Shown here: one piece after another, positions 1 through 8,193 of the stretch
Layout of the letters: each line of letters begins with the position of its first letter
How positions within the stretch are numbered: the stretch's first letter is position 1
NCBI GenBank assembly: GCA_905198125.1
Contig: CAJKBH010000025.1
Location: forward strand, 1 to 55,922
DNA from: an uncultured Porphyromonadaceae bacterium
GTDB lineage: Bacteria; Bacteroidota; Bacteroidia; Bacteroidales; Muribaculaceae
Direction: 5' to 3'
Length of the DNA stretch: 55,922 nt
Program-made: the position numbers and the translations under genes
The notes under the pieces: generated by a model
Database searches by the model: none
The model's input: only the letters and a program-made list of their open reading frames with translations
Told to the model about the DNA's origin: nothing

Positions 1-313
<313 letters not shown>

Positions 314-545
314 TCCGAGTACAGCATTGAAACGCAAGTTATCAATACAACAAGGAAACGACTATGATAAGTGTGAAGGCACTGGTTTCTGTCGAGTCTT
401 CTCGTTCCGGCCGGGTCACTCTGAAGATATCACGGAAGCGGAGAAGAATCTCCGCGCCGCAACCAAGCAACACAGCGGCAGAGGCCGCGGAAGCCGACAC
501 CTGAAGGCTCGACACAGAGCCTGAAGGAAGAAGCAGACAAAGAGA
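314..545 (+). other. 23S-5S internal transcribed spacer
   Basis: This spacer of roughly 230 bp separates the 23S and 5S genes. I see no tRNA in it. It holds two short perfect hairpins: 438-455 (7-bp stem GCGGAGA/TCTCCGC, 4-nt loop) and 505-522 (6-bp stem AGGCTC/GAGCCT). These may be processing structures, but that is an inference. Short open frames here are not credible genes. Confidence 0.6.
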
Positions 546-657
<112 letters not shown>

Positions 658-665
658 AAAGGAAG

Positions 666-692
666 GGACTCAGCAATGAGTCCTTTTTTTTT
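666..692 (+). terminator. Rho-independent terminator of the rRNA operon
   Basis: A perfect 7-bp stem (GGACTCA at 666-672, TGAGTCC at 677-683) closes a GCAA tetraloop and is followed by nine T residues. It begins about 10 bp after the 5S gene. Confidence 0.93.
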
Positions 693-869
693 GTCAAAAC
701 GCACGGCCTTTAGACAAGGGTACGGTCTTTTGTATTGTGACGCAGGCTCTCCGAGCCTAGTGATATAGTTGGACAAGAGAGCGGAAATTTAAATAGGAGA
801 ATATAGATTTAGACAGGAGAGCGGAGATTTAGACAGGAGAACAGTAGAACAGGAGCAGACGGTACCGGA

Positions 870-890
870 GGGGCGGTGTGGACACCGCTC
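870..890. repeat. Palindromic repeat, GGCGGTG type
   Basis: This hairpin has the form GGCGGTG-TGGA-CACCGCT. A related copy with a perfect stem is at 2824-2843 (GGGCGGTG-CGGA-CACCGCCC). The same arms and loop size at two intergenic sites indicate a dispersed repeat family. Confidence 0.6.
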
Positions 891-914
891 GCCGCATCGA
901 TGCAGTGACAAATT

Positions 915-932
915 GACGACGTGGACGTCGTC
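915..932. repeat. Palindromic repeat, GACGTGGACGTC type
   Basis: The sequence GACGACGTGGACGTCGTC is palindromic except at its centre. Related copies are at 2759-2776 (GGCGACGTGGACGTCGCC) and, inverted, at 2799-2816. The change of the second base from A to G in the 2759 copy is matched by T to C in the partner arm, so pairing is preserved. Confidence 0.65.
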
Positions 933-1053
933 ATCCCAGTCGCATGGCTCCTGTTCTCCTGTTCTCCTGTCGAAATTTTGTCCCAAGGCTGTGCCTTATC
1001 TGTTTATAAGAGAAGTTAAGCCTTACAGAGCGATGACGAGCTTCGAAAGTCTT

Positions 1054-1163
1054 GCCTCGGAGAGGCTGTTTCTCGTTAACCCCACGATAGCAGGGAAGCG
1101 ACAGCTGAACCCTGCTTTCGTGGGGACTAATCCATAAGGGAAAGCTTGGTCGGAGACCATGTC
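1054..1163 (+). repeat. Left copy of a ~110-bp inverted repeat pair
   Basis: This segment begins with GCCTCGGAGAGGCTG and ends with GCTTGGTCGGAGACCATGTC (1144-1163). A diverged copy lies in opposite orientation at 1202-1314. The end blocks match closely (the last 20 bases are a perfect inverted match to 1202-1221), while the middle has drifted. The pair could fold into one long hairpin if transcribed. Confidence 0.65.
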
Positions 1164-1201
1164 TCTGTACTGTAACGGAGTCGCAATGGCGGAAGGCGAG
1201 C

Positions 1202-1314
1202 GACATGGTCTCCGACCAAGCTGTACTGCATCCGGATGCTCCCCACGAAGGCTGTCGGATTGCTACGCACCCTCCAGCCATCCTGGGGTTAATGAGAAGC
1301 AGCCTCTCCGAGGC
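1202..1314 (-). repeat. Right copy of the ~110-bp inverted repeat pair
   Basis: Read on the minus strand, this copy begins GCCTCGGAGAGGCTGC and ends with the same 20 bases as the left copy at 1144-1163. It shares the internal TTCGTGGGGA block with the left copy. Only about 38 bp separate the two. An open frame through this region on the minus strand (to 1332) follows the repeat and has no recognisable domain. Confidence 0.65.
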
Positions 1315-1448
1315 ATTATGACGCTTGTTCAATAGAGTGCCCGCGCCACTAAGGTGCTACTGTCTCATAAAACACCTGGACAAATCGCCTGGATGAAACG
1401 CCGGCAGATTGGCTACTTTGGTAATTAGCATTATTTTAACACAATTTA

Positions 1449-1480
1449 GTTGGGGCTTAGGCTTTTTTTTCTTAATTTTG
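1449..1480 (+). promoter_or_regulatory. Bacteroidetes-type promoter upstream of the secreted protein gene
   Basis: A GTTG at 1449-1452 is followed after exactly 20 bp by TAATTTTG at 1473-1480. This fits the Bacteroidetes primary sigma consensus (TTTG, 19-21 bp, TAnnTTTG) with one mismatch in the upstream box. The predicted transcript starts near 1487 and has a leader of about 100 nt before 1587. Confidence 0.55.
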
Positions 1481-1586
1481 TGAACTGAAATGAGTCTATA
1501 GTGTCAAGCATTATTCAACAATCTGAACAATACTATGATATAATAGATGACAACGGAAATGCTAATACAAACCTAAATACAAAATT

Positions 1587-2675
1587 ATGAAGAAACTTTT
1601 ACTCACACTCGCAACGGTGGCAATGTGCGGTTTCGCATCGTATGCTGCTGAGACAACCCTCGAAGTTAAGGACGCCACCGACATCAAGGGAACAGACGTA
1701 CCCGAAAAGCCTGCTGAAGGCACAAGCAACGGTCAGGCTCGTCACATCCAGCCCCTTGAGTCGCTGAAGCTTGGCGACTATTCGTTCACATTCGCACAGG
1801 GTACTAACAAGAATACAGCTCCGGCTTACTATTATCCTATGTCGACAAACGAAAATGGTACCATCACCATCCGTTTGTATGCCAATAATACGATGACGAT
1901 AACGGCACCTGCCGGCAAGGAATTCGCTTCCGTGAAAGCTTATCAGGGAACTACAGAAACTGTCGTATACAACGGAGAGAAGACCACGACATGTACTTTT
2001 ACCGCTACGGCTACTGTTAAATGGGATAAGTTCGTAATCAGCACCGAAGCTGGCGAGACTCCTAATCCTCCCGCAGGTGATATCACTGTAAAGAAGGCTA
2101 CAGAGGTTGCAGCAGGTGAAGTTGCTTTCGTATTCAACGAGGGTTATGTAGAGACTTTCGCAGAAACGGCTAACTACGGTTACTGGATGGCTGTCGCTGC
2201 TACTCCGGCTGATGAGATGAAGGTGTCGAAAGAGGCTATCTTTACACTTGCTTCCACAGACAAGGGATATACCATCAAAGACTGCTACGGTCGTTTCATG
2301 GGCTGGAAGTCCGGCTACTGGTCGTTCAATAAGGCCGATAACGCTGATGATGCCGAGATAAACTGCTATTGGACTGTAACCATGGTCGACGGAAAGGTTA
2401 AGATTGCTAACACAGTAAAATCAGCAGACGGCAAGGAAGTATATCTTTGCGGTAAGACCTACCAGAGCAACTATGAGATGTGTCCGACAGACCGTGAGGA
2501 CTCGACTCTCCCCATGCTGTATGTCAAGGGTGACAACAGCGGCGTAGCAAACATCGCAGTCGAGAACAACGGCGAGGCTGTTTACTACAACCTGCAGGGC
2601 GTTCGCGTAGAGAATCCCGTAAAGGGCCTGTACATCGTTGTTAAGGGCGGCAAGAGCCAGAAGGTGATGCTCTGA
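1587..2675 (+). CDS. Secreted protein of unknown function with a C-terminal YNLQGVRV domain
   Basis: This encodes a 362-residue exported protein. Residues 1-21 form a signal peptide (basic start, hydrophobic stretch, cleavage near Tyr-Ala-Ala). The body is rich in Thr, Val and aromatic residues and looks like beta-sandwich folds, with one repeat-like region around residues 55-150 and another around 165-310. The end carries the motif YYNLQGVRVENPVKGLYI, a C-terminal domain common in exported Bacteroidales proteins and resembling type IX secretion tails. Whether type IX secretion is used here cannot be told from the window. It is monocistronic, with its own promoter and terminator. I cannot assign a substrate or function; the secreted location is the solid part. 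Confidence 0.85.
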   Translation: MKKLLLTLATVAMCGFASYAAETTLEVKDATDIKGTDVPEKPAEGTSNGQARHIQPLESLKLGDYSFTFAQGTNKNTAPAYYYPMSTNENGTITIRLYANNTMTITAPAGKEFASVKAYQGTTETVVYNGEKTTTCTFTATATVKWDKFVISTEAGETPNPPAGDITVKKATEVAAGEVAFVFNEGYVETFAETANYGYWMAVAATPADEMKVSKEAIFTLASTDKGYTIKDCYGRFMGWKSGYWSFNKADNADDAEINCYWTVTMVDGKVKIANTVKSADGKEVYLCGKTYQSNYEMCPTDREDSTLPMLYVKGDNSGVANIAVENNGEAVYYNLQGVRVENPVKGLYIVVKGGKSQKVML

Positions 2676-2700
2676 TACATAACTTCAAGATAATATGAAG

Positions 2701-2729
2701 GAAGGGTGCCGAAAGGTACCCTTCTTTTT
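2701..2729 (+). terminator. Rho-independent terminator after the secreted protein gene
   Basis: A 10-bp stem (GAAGGGTGCC at 2701-2710, GGTACCCTTC at 2715-2724, one G-T pair) closes a GAAA tetraloop and is followed by five T residues. It lies 25 bp after the stop codon. Confidence 0.9.
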
Positions 2730-2758
2730 GTTTGGCGACGCGGGAGATCCTTATAATT

Positions 2759-2843
2759 GGCGACGTGGACGTCGCCATCCCAGTGGTCGGACTGGAGTGA
2801 CGACGTCCACGTCATCAATATGCGGGCGGTGCGGACACCGCCC
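2759..2843. repeat. Cluster of three palindromic repeats
   Basis: Three hairpin units lie side by side: 2759-2776 (GGCGACGTGGACGTCGCC), 2799-2816 (GACGACGTCCACGTCATC, the inverse orientation of the same unit) and 2824-2843 (GGGCGGTG-CGGA-CACCGCCC). All three have relatives at 870-932. The cluster sits between the terminator of the preceding gene and the ansA promoter. Confidence 0.65.
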
Positions 2844-2854
2844 CTCCAGTTAGA

Positions 2855-2886
2855 TTTGCATTTATGGCGGGAATTTATTAGCTTTG
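2855..2886 (+). promoter_or_regulatory. Consensus promoter for ansA
   Basis: TTTG at 2855-2858, exactly 20 bp, then TAGCTTTG at 2879-2886 is a full match to the Bacteroidetes promoter consensus. Transcription should start near 2893. This rules out a TTG at 2884 as the ansA start and points to the ATG at 2917. Confidence 0.85.
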
Positions 2887-2916
2887 CATTTTAAACGGAT
2901 AATCAACGTCAGGGAT

Positions 2917-4014
2917 ATGGAGCGAAGCAGTGATTTGACGGGAACAATCGGGACTTTGACTCGTGTTGAGGAAAGCAATGGCATTACGAAACCGCGCATC
3001 CTCATAATCTACACGGGCGGAACCATCGGCATGACCGAGAATCCCGCGACCGGCCGTCTCGAGCCTTACAATTTCGCGAATCTGATTGAAAACGTTCCCA
3101 AACTGCGGCGTCTGGATTTCAATATCGATTATTATCAGTTTGACGTTCCGGTGGATTCTTCGGCCATCAATCCGAACCATTGGGTGACGATGGCGCACAT
3201 TATCGAGGACACGTACGACCAGTATGACGGCTATGTGGTGCTTCACGGCACCGACACAATGGCCTATACCGCATCGATGATGAGCTTCATGCTGGAAAAT
3301 CTGCGTAAGCCTGTGGTGATCACAGGCAGCCAGCTCCCCATCGGTGAGGTCCGTACCGATGGGGAGGAAAATCTGATCACGTCGCTGCAGGTGGCCGCCG
3401 AGCGGACTCCCGAGGGAGAGCCGATGATACAGGAAGTGTGCATTCTGTTTGAAAACTATCTGTGGCGCGGCAACCGTAGCACCAAATACTCGGCCGACAA
3501 CTTCAACGCCTTCAAGAGCAACAATTTCCCGCGCCTGGCCAAGATAGGCTTAGGCATCAGTTTCCGCAGGGATGTGCTGTGGCGTCCACGTGAGGACAAA
3601 CCGCTGACAGTGCATTACGGCATCGATCCGCATGTGATTTACCTCAGTCTGTTCCCCGGACTGAACGAGTCGATAATGCGTTATATGCTTGAGGCTCCGG
3701 ACCTGCGCGGGGTGGTGCTGAAGACCTTCGGCGCCGGCAACGCTCCGACCGACGATTGGTTCATCAACACTCTGAAGGAAGCGGTGGACCGTGGCCTTGT
3801 GATAGTGAACGTGACGCAATGCCACAACGGCATGGTGGATCCGTACCGCTACGAGACCGGAGAGGGACTGCGCCGCGCCGGCGTGATCTCGGGCAAGGAC
3901 CTTACAAGCGAGGCCGCGATAACGAAGCTGATGTTCCTGTTCGGCCAGGGTTATGACCGTGAGGAAGTGAAGCGGCTGATGGAGATACCGCTTGTGGGCG
4001 AGATGCACGCGTAA
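2917..4014 (+). CDS. ansA: Type I L-asparaginase (cytoplasmic)
   Basis: The enzyme hydrolyses L-asparagine to aspartate and ammonia. At 365 residues it is close to the usual length. Both asparaginase signatures are visible: TGGTIGM at residues 33-39 with the catalytic Thr, and HGTDTMAYTAS from residue 110 with the second catalytic Thr-Asp pair. There is no signal peptide, which fits the cytoplasmic type I form. The frame is open from a TTG at 2884, but that codon lies inside the promoter -7 box, so I chose the ATG at 2917. The gene heads a run with the MATE transporter 29 bp downstream. Confidence 0.95.
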   Translation: MERSSDLTGTIGTLTRVEESNGITKPRILIIYTGGTIGMTENPATGRLEPYNFANLIENVPKLRRLDFNIDYYQFDVPVDSSAINPNHWVTMAHIIEDTYDQYDGYVVLHGTDTMAYTASMMSFMLENLRKPVVITGSQLPIGEVRTDGEENLITSLQVAAERTPEGEPMIQEVCILFENYLWRGNRSTKYSADNFNAFKSNNFPRLAKIGLGISFRRDVLWRPREDKPLTVHYGIDPHVIYLSLFPGLNESIMRYMLEAPDLRGVVLKTFGAGNAPTDDWFINTLKEAVDRGLVIVNVTQCHNGMVDPYRYETGEGLRRAGVISGKDLTSEAAITKLMFLFGQGYDREEVKRLMEIPLVGEMHA

Positions 4015-4043
4015 AAGAAAACGCAACATCTCAAGGTCAGGAA

Positions 4044-5390
4044 ATGACAAACACTGATGCAAAGCGGGAGCCGGGTCTGAACCGTCAGATACTCGCCCTG
4101 GCCCTCCCTGCGATAATAAGCAACATCACCGTACCGCTGTTGGGGCTGTGCGACACGGCAGTGGCGGGACATCTGCCCGAGGTGGCGGCTATCGGAGCCA
4201 TATCCGTCGGCTCCATGATGATCAATGTATTCTGCTGGCTGTTCGGTTTTCTGCGCATGGGCACTACGGGGCTCGTGGCGCAGGCATACGGCGCGCGCAA
4301 CCGCGGACGCTGTCTCGGTATCCTTCGCAAGAGTCTTGTGGCCGCGTGCGTAGTCGGCGTTCTGGTATTGGTGGCGCAAGGGCCGCTATGGGATGCCCTG
4401 ATGGCGCTGATGAAGCCTGACGGAGACGTGCAGGAACTGACGCGGCAATATTACAGGATATGCGTATGGGGAGTGGCGCCCCAATTGGTGATAATGACGT
4501 TGACCGGGTGGTTTATCGGACTGCAGGACACCCGCGTGCCGATGTGGATAGCCATTGGAGTGAACGTGGTGAACGTGACGCTGAACGTGCTGTTGGGTCT
4601 CGTGTTGGGCTATGGCGTGCGAGGCGTTGCCATGGGTACGACCGTTTCCAACTGGATTGGATGTGCCGTTGCCGTGGGGGTATGTGTCAGTTGGGTGCGT
4701 GGTCGGTGCGGGGTTCTCAGGACCATAACGGAACATGCGGACGGGCGCGTGGCCTGGCAGGAGCTGTTCGGGATGAACGGCTATCTGTTCGTACGGTCGG
4801 CGTGCATCATGGCCGTGTCGCTGTCCATGACGGCATACAGCGCACGGATGGGAGCGGTTTCGTTAGCCGCCAATGCCGTGATGATGCAGTTCTTTCTGCT
4901 GTTCAGCTATTTTATGGACGGATTCGCCTTTGCCGGCGAGGGATTGGTGGGAAAATATCATGGAGCCGGCAATGCGGGCATGATGCGGCGCAGTGTGCGC
5001 GCGTTGCTGAAGTGGGGGGCATGGATGGCCGTGATTTTCTTCACGGTATATGCGCTGTTCACACCGCAAATCACGGGATTGCTGACGGATAAAAGCGTGG
5101 TTGTCGAGCGTATGGAGCATCTGAAGGTGTTCGTGATGCTGTTGCCGCCGCTGACCGTATTGGCCTTCATATTCGACGGCATATACATCGGGATGGGGCG
5201 CACCGGCGCCATGATGTGGTCGGCGATAGCCGGCATGGCATTGTTTTATGTCATAACAGGCGTGAGCGGACTGAAGCTGGACGGAACGGCCGTGCTTTGG
5301 CTGGCTTTTGAGGCCTACTTGGTGCTTCGCGGCGCATGGCTGGCAACCTTTTACGCTGTGGATGGCAAAAAAATGGCGAAAATTTCGTAA
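4044..5390 (+). CDS. dinF: MATE-family efflux transporter, DinF type
   Basis: This 448-residue inner-membrane protein has about twelve hydrophobic helices in two halves, the usual MATE length and layout. The N-terminus (LALPAIISNITVPLLGLCDT) and the FLRMGTTGL motif near residue 70 are typical of the DinF branch. MATE proteins export cationic or toxic organic compounds in exchange for H+ or Na+; the substrate here is unknown. It follows ansA by 29 bp and may share its promoter. Its TAA stop (5388-5390) forms the first bases of the next gene's -7 box. Confidence 0.9.
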   Translation: MTNTDAKREPGLNRQILALALPAIISNITVPLLGLCDTAVAGHLPEVAAIGAISVGSMMINVFCWLFGFLRMGTTGLVAQAYGARNRGRCLGILRKSLVAACVVGVLVLVAQGPLWDALMALMKPDGDVQELTRQYYRICVWGVAPQLVIMTLTGWFIGLQDTRVPMWIAIGVNVVNVTLNVLLGLVLGYGVRGVAMGTTVSNWIGCAVAVGVCVSWVRGRCGVLRTITEHADGRVAWQELFGMNGYLFVRSACIMAVSLSMTAYSARMGAVSLAANAVMMQFFLLFSYFMDGFAFAGEGLVGKYHGAGNAGMMRRSVRALLKWGAWMAVIFFTVYALFTPQITGLLTDKSVVVERMEHLKVFVMLLPPLTVLAFIFDGIYIGMGRTGAMMWSAIAGMALFYVITGVSGLKLDGTAVLWLAFEAYLVLRGAWLATFYAVDGKKMAKIS

Positions 5391-5417
5391 ATTTGCACAA
5401 CGGGTGCAAAATACCCG
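5388..5417 (+). promoter_or_regulatory. Possible promoter and leader hairpin before the DUF3822 gene
   Basis: TAAATTTG at 5388-5395 matches the -7 box, but no good TTTG lies 19-21 bp upstream. A perfect short hairpin (CGGGT at 5401-5405, ACCCG at 5413-5417) follows immediately and would lie in the leader. The -7 box overlaps the stop codon of the upstream transporter gene. Confidence 0.4.
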
Positions 5418-5430
5418 GGATAAAGCATAG

Positions 5431-6273
5431 ATGGAAGAAACGAATAGCGGCTATAGGGCGATACGCATAGGAGACCCGTCGGACTGGCGATTGGTGATGG
5501 TGATCGGTGCCGGAGGCATCGAGACATATCTGCGCAATGTGGAAAATCCGATGGACGAGGTCGAGATACTGTTTCGCGAGGAATGGGACGGCGACACGTC
5601 GACCTTGCTGGAACGCGTGGAGAGTGCGGTGTACGACCATCCTCAGCTGCTCGACGACTTTGCCGCCGACATCGCGATAGAGACACCCAAGGCGTTATGG
5701 ATTCCCGAGAAAATAGTGGAAAAGGGAGAGGAATCGGATTCCGACGACGAGACGCCTACCGTGGAGAAGATATATAACGCCGTGTACGAAGCCGCCGAGG
5801 AGGACATAATGCAGGACTACGTGGACGGCAAGGTGTGCGCCTACACCCTTGTGCCCGGCTTGCAGGCATTCCTGCAGCGCACGTTCCCCGGCGCACGGAT
5901 ACGCTGCCACCAGTCGGTATTGGTGAAACGCCTGTGCGACAGGGTGGTGGACATGCCCCGCGTGTACATAGACATCCGCAAGGGATGGGCCGATTTCGTG
6001 GTGTTCGACGGCACGAAGCTGCTGATGGCCGTGAGTCACGAATGGCGCGCGCAGGAAGATATACGTTATCATCTGTTTAACCTGTTGGACGTGTACGACA
6101 TCGACCCGAAGGGAGTGCATGTCAGCCTGTCCGGAATGCGCGACGAGAAGAACGCGCTGATGCAGGCGTTGCGCGGCGACGTGGCGTATGTGATGAAAAC
6201 GTTAGTGCCCGGCATAGCCTCCAAGACGGGCATGTCGCTCGTGGCGTCGCTGCTGATGAGAAGCGATAAGTAG
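5431..6273 (+). CDS. DUF3822 family protein
   Basis: This 280-residue soluble protein belongs, by sequence character and position next to rsmD, to DUF3822, a Bacteroidetes family of unknown function. Two segments resemble the paired strands of actin-like ATPase folds: VYIDIRKGWADFVVFDG at about residues 181-197, and the C-terminal VHVSLSGM. That fold suggestion is an inference. There are no signal peptide or membrane helices. An acidic stretch lies near residues 100-110 (EKGEESDSDDE). The coupling to rsmD (46 bp downstream) is seen in many Bacteroidales and may indicate a ribosome- or cell-wall-related role, but nothing here proves it. Confidence 0.8.
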   Translation: MEETNSGYRAIRIGDPSDWRLVMVIGAGGIETYLRNVENPMDEVEILFREEWDGDTSTLLERVESAVYDHPQLLDDFAADIAIETPKALWIPEKIVEKGEESDSDDETPTVEKIYNAVYEAAEEDIMQDYVDGKVCAYTLVPGLQAFLQRTFPGARIRCHQSVLVKRLCDRVVDMPRVYIDIRKGWADFVVFDGTKLLMAVSHEWRAQEDIRYHLFNLLDVYDIDPKGVHVSLSGMRDEKNALMQALRGDVAYVMKTLVPGIASKTGMSLVASLLMRSDK

Positions 6274-6319
6274 TGATAAGTGACAAGTGACGAGGTAAGG
6301 TAGAAATAAGAAAGACTGG

Positions 6320-6868
6320 ATGAGGATAATAAGAGGGAAATATGGCCGCCGTCGGTTTGACGTGCCGAAGAACATCACGGCGCGTCCTACTACGGACTTT
6401 GCGCGCGAGAACCTGTTCAACGTGCTTGAGAACCGTGGCGAGATAGAGGATATGGCGGTGCTGGACCTATTTGCCGGCACCGGAGCGATATCGTGGGAAT
6501 TCGTGTCGCGCGGCGCGCGTCTGGTTACAGCCGTGGAGGAAGCTCCCGTGCAGGCGCGCTTCATCCTGTCGGTGCAGGAGAAATTGGGTGACAAGACGTT
6601 GCGGCTGTTCCGAGGCGACGTGTTCCGCTATCTGGAGCGTCCCCGCGGTGAATATGACGTGGTGTTTGCCGACCCGCCATACGACCATCCGAGGTTCGGC
6701 GAGATTCCCGGCCTGGTACTCGGATCGAGCGCAGCAAAACCCGGAGCATTGGTGATAGTGGAGCATTCCTCGAAGTTCGATTTCAGCGATATGCCCGAAT
6801 TTACCGAGAAACGAGAATACGGCAGCGTGAATTTCAGCTTCTTCCGTAAGAAAACGCAGGAGCAGTAA
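6320..6868 (+). CDS. rsmD: 16S rRNA (guanine966-N2)-methyltransferase RsmD
   Basis: The enzyme methylates G966 of 16S rRNA using S-adenosylmethionine. Its 182 residues are the family length. The N-terminus MRIIRGKYGRRRFDVP and RPTTDFARENLFNVL are typical. The SAM-binding motif LDLFAGTGA spans about residues 48-56, and the catalytic DPPY is at 118-121. The ATG at 6320 has no clear Shine-Dalgarno, as usual in this phylum. ribBA starts 44 bp after its stop. Confidence 0.95.
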   Translation: MRIIRGKYGRRRFDVPKNITARPTTDFARENLFNVLENRGEIEDMAVLDLFAGTGAISWEFVSRGARLVTAVEEAPVQARFILSVQEKLGDKTLRLFRGDVFRYLERPRGEYDVVFADPPYDHPRFGEIPGLVLGSSAAKPGALVIVEHSSKFDFSDMPEFTEKREYGSVNFSFFRKKTQEQ

Positions 6869-6912
6869 GATAATAGATTAAGGTAAAACCAGACTGAAGA
6901 CTCAGAATCAAC

Positions 6913-8127
6913 ATGGACAATAAGATAAGACTGGACAGGATAGAGGACGCCATTGAGGATTTCCGCAACGGCAAAATGGTGATAGTGGTGGACGACGAGG
7001 ACCGCGAGAACGAAGGAGACCTGATCATGGCCGCCGAAAAGATCACGCCCGAGGACGTGAACTTCATGCTGAAGAACGCCCGCGGCGTGCTGTGCGCGCC
7101 CATCACTCAGGAGCGTTGCCGCGAACTGAAACTGGATAAGCAGGTGGAGGACAACACCTCGATGCTCGGCACGCCGTTTACCGTGACCGTAGACAAACTC
7201 GAGGGATGCTCCACCGGCGTGAGTGCAGCCGACCGTAGCGCCACGCTGCGCGCCCTGGCCGACCCCGCGTCGGTGCCCGAGACCTTCGGACGCCCCGGAC
7301 ATGTCAATCCGCTGTATGCCCAGGACCGAGGCGTGCTGCAGCGCGCCGGACATACCGAGGCCGCAGTGGATCTGTGCCGTCTGGCAGGACTTGAACCCGC
7401 CGGCGTGCTGATGGAGATAATGAACGAGGACGGCACAATGGCCCGTCTCCCCGAGCTGCGCAAGTATGCCGACGAATGGGGACTGAAGTTGGTCAGCATC
7501 GCCGATCTGATAGCATACCGTCTGAAGAACGACTCGTTGGTAGAGCGCGGCGAGGAAGTGGACCTTCCCACCGCCTACGGACATTTCCACCTGATACCCT
7601 TCCGTCAGAAGGACAACGGGCTGGAGCATGTGGCCCTGATCAAAGGTGACGTGACGGGCGACGAACCCGTATTAGTGCGCGTGCATTCCAGCTGCGCCAC
7701 GGGCGATATATTCGGCTCTATGCGCTGCGAATGCGGCGAGCAACTGCACAAGGCGATGCAGGCCATCGACCGTGAGGGTCGAGGTGCCGTGATATACCTC
7801 AATCAGGAGGGACGCGGCATCGGACTGATGGAGAAGATCCGGGCCTACAAGCTGCAGGAAAACGGCATGGACACCGTAGACGCCAACCTGCACTTAGGTC
7901 ACAAGGCCGATGAGCGCGACTATGGAGTGGGTGCCAACATCCTGCATTCGTTAGGCATACGGAAAATGAAGCTGATGACCAACAACCCGATGAAGCGTAT
8001 CGGACTGGACGGCTACGGGCTGGAGATTACGGAGATAATTCCGTTAGAGATAGAACCCAACGAGTACAACCGGTTCTATATGAGGACCAAGAAGGAAAGG
8101 ATGGGACATCAATTACACAAAGTGTGA
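6913..8127 (+). CDS. ribBA: Bifunctional 3,4-dihydroxy-2-butanone-4-phosphate synthase / GTP cyclohydrolase II
   Basis: This fused enzyme supplies both precursors of riboflavin: the four-carbon unit from ribulose 5-phosphate and the pyrimidine from GTP. The N-terminal half (about 5-205) carries the RibB motif DDEDRENEGDL and the GHTEAAVDL block. The C-terminal half (about 210-400) carries RibA features, including the zinc ligands Cys261, Cys272 and Cys274 in CATGDIFGSMRCECG, and the GRGIGLM segment. At 404 residues it is full length. I see no FMN riboswitch in the 44-bp gap upstream, and no other rib genes are nearby. Confidence 0.96.
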   Translation: MDNKIRLDRIEDAIEDFRNGKMVIVVDDEDRENEGDLIMAAEKITPEDVNFMLKNARGVLCAPITQERCRELKLDKQVEDNTSMLGTPFTVTVDKLEGCSTGVSAADRSATLRALADPASVPETFGRPGHVNPLYAQDRGVLQRAGHTEAAVDLCRLAGLEPAGVLMEIMNEDGTMARLPELRKYADEWGLKLVSIADLIAYRLKNDSLVERGEEVDLPTAYGHFHLIPFRQKDNGLEHVALIKGDVTGDEPVLVRVHSSCATGDIFGSMRCECGEQLHKAMQAIDREGRGAVIYLNQEGRGIGLMEKIRAYKLQENGMDTVDANLHLGHKADERDYGVGANILHSLGIRKMKLMTNNPMKRIGLDGYGLEITEIIPLEIEPNEYNRFYMRTKKERMGHQLHKV

Positions 8128-8136
8128 TTGATGGAA

Positions 8137-8176
8137 GTTGAAAGAGTTGAGAAAGTTTAGAAAGTTAAGAGAATAG
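8137..8176 (+). repeat. Dispersed AAAGTTGAG-type intergenic repeat, copy 1
   Basis: The gap after ribBA holds an imperfect 9-11-bp periodic sequence (GTTGAAAGAGTTGAGAAAG, continuing as TTTAGAAAGTTAAGAGAATAG). A nearly identical block follows dnaJ at 13906-13943. Both lie just after a stop codon. Confidence 0.6.
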
Positions 8177-8193
8177 TGTAAATAAGGGTAGTG

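Larger units (their letters stand above)
776..990. repeat. Intergenic repeat element with inverted AGGAGAACAG arms
   Basis: A left block of AGGAGAACAG-type repeats (about 781-857) is mirrored by a right block CTCCTGTTCTCCTGTTCTCC (949-968). Between them sit two palindromic hairpins (870-890 and 915-932). The left block also contains imperfect direct repeats of GATTTAGACAGGAGA. It may be a small non-autonomous element or a folded RNA. No transposase is present, and the short frames across it are not convincing genes. Boundaries are approximate. Confidence 0.5.

Noticed and set aside
931..1332. A 133-codon minus-strand frame through the inverted repeats
   Set aside because: Its sequence is simply the repeat pair read through, the two halves echo each other, and no promoter precedes it.
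6869..6912. FMN riboswitch upstream of ribBA
   Set aside because: The gap is only 44 bp and holds none of the conserved FMN aptamer blocks.
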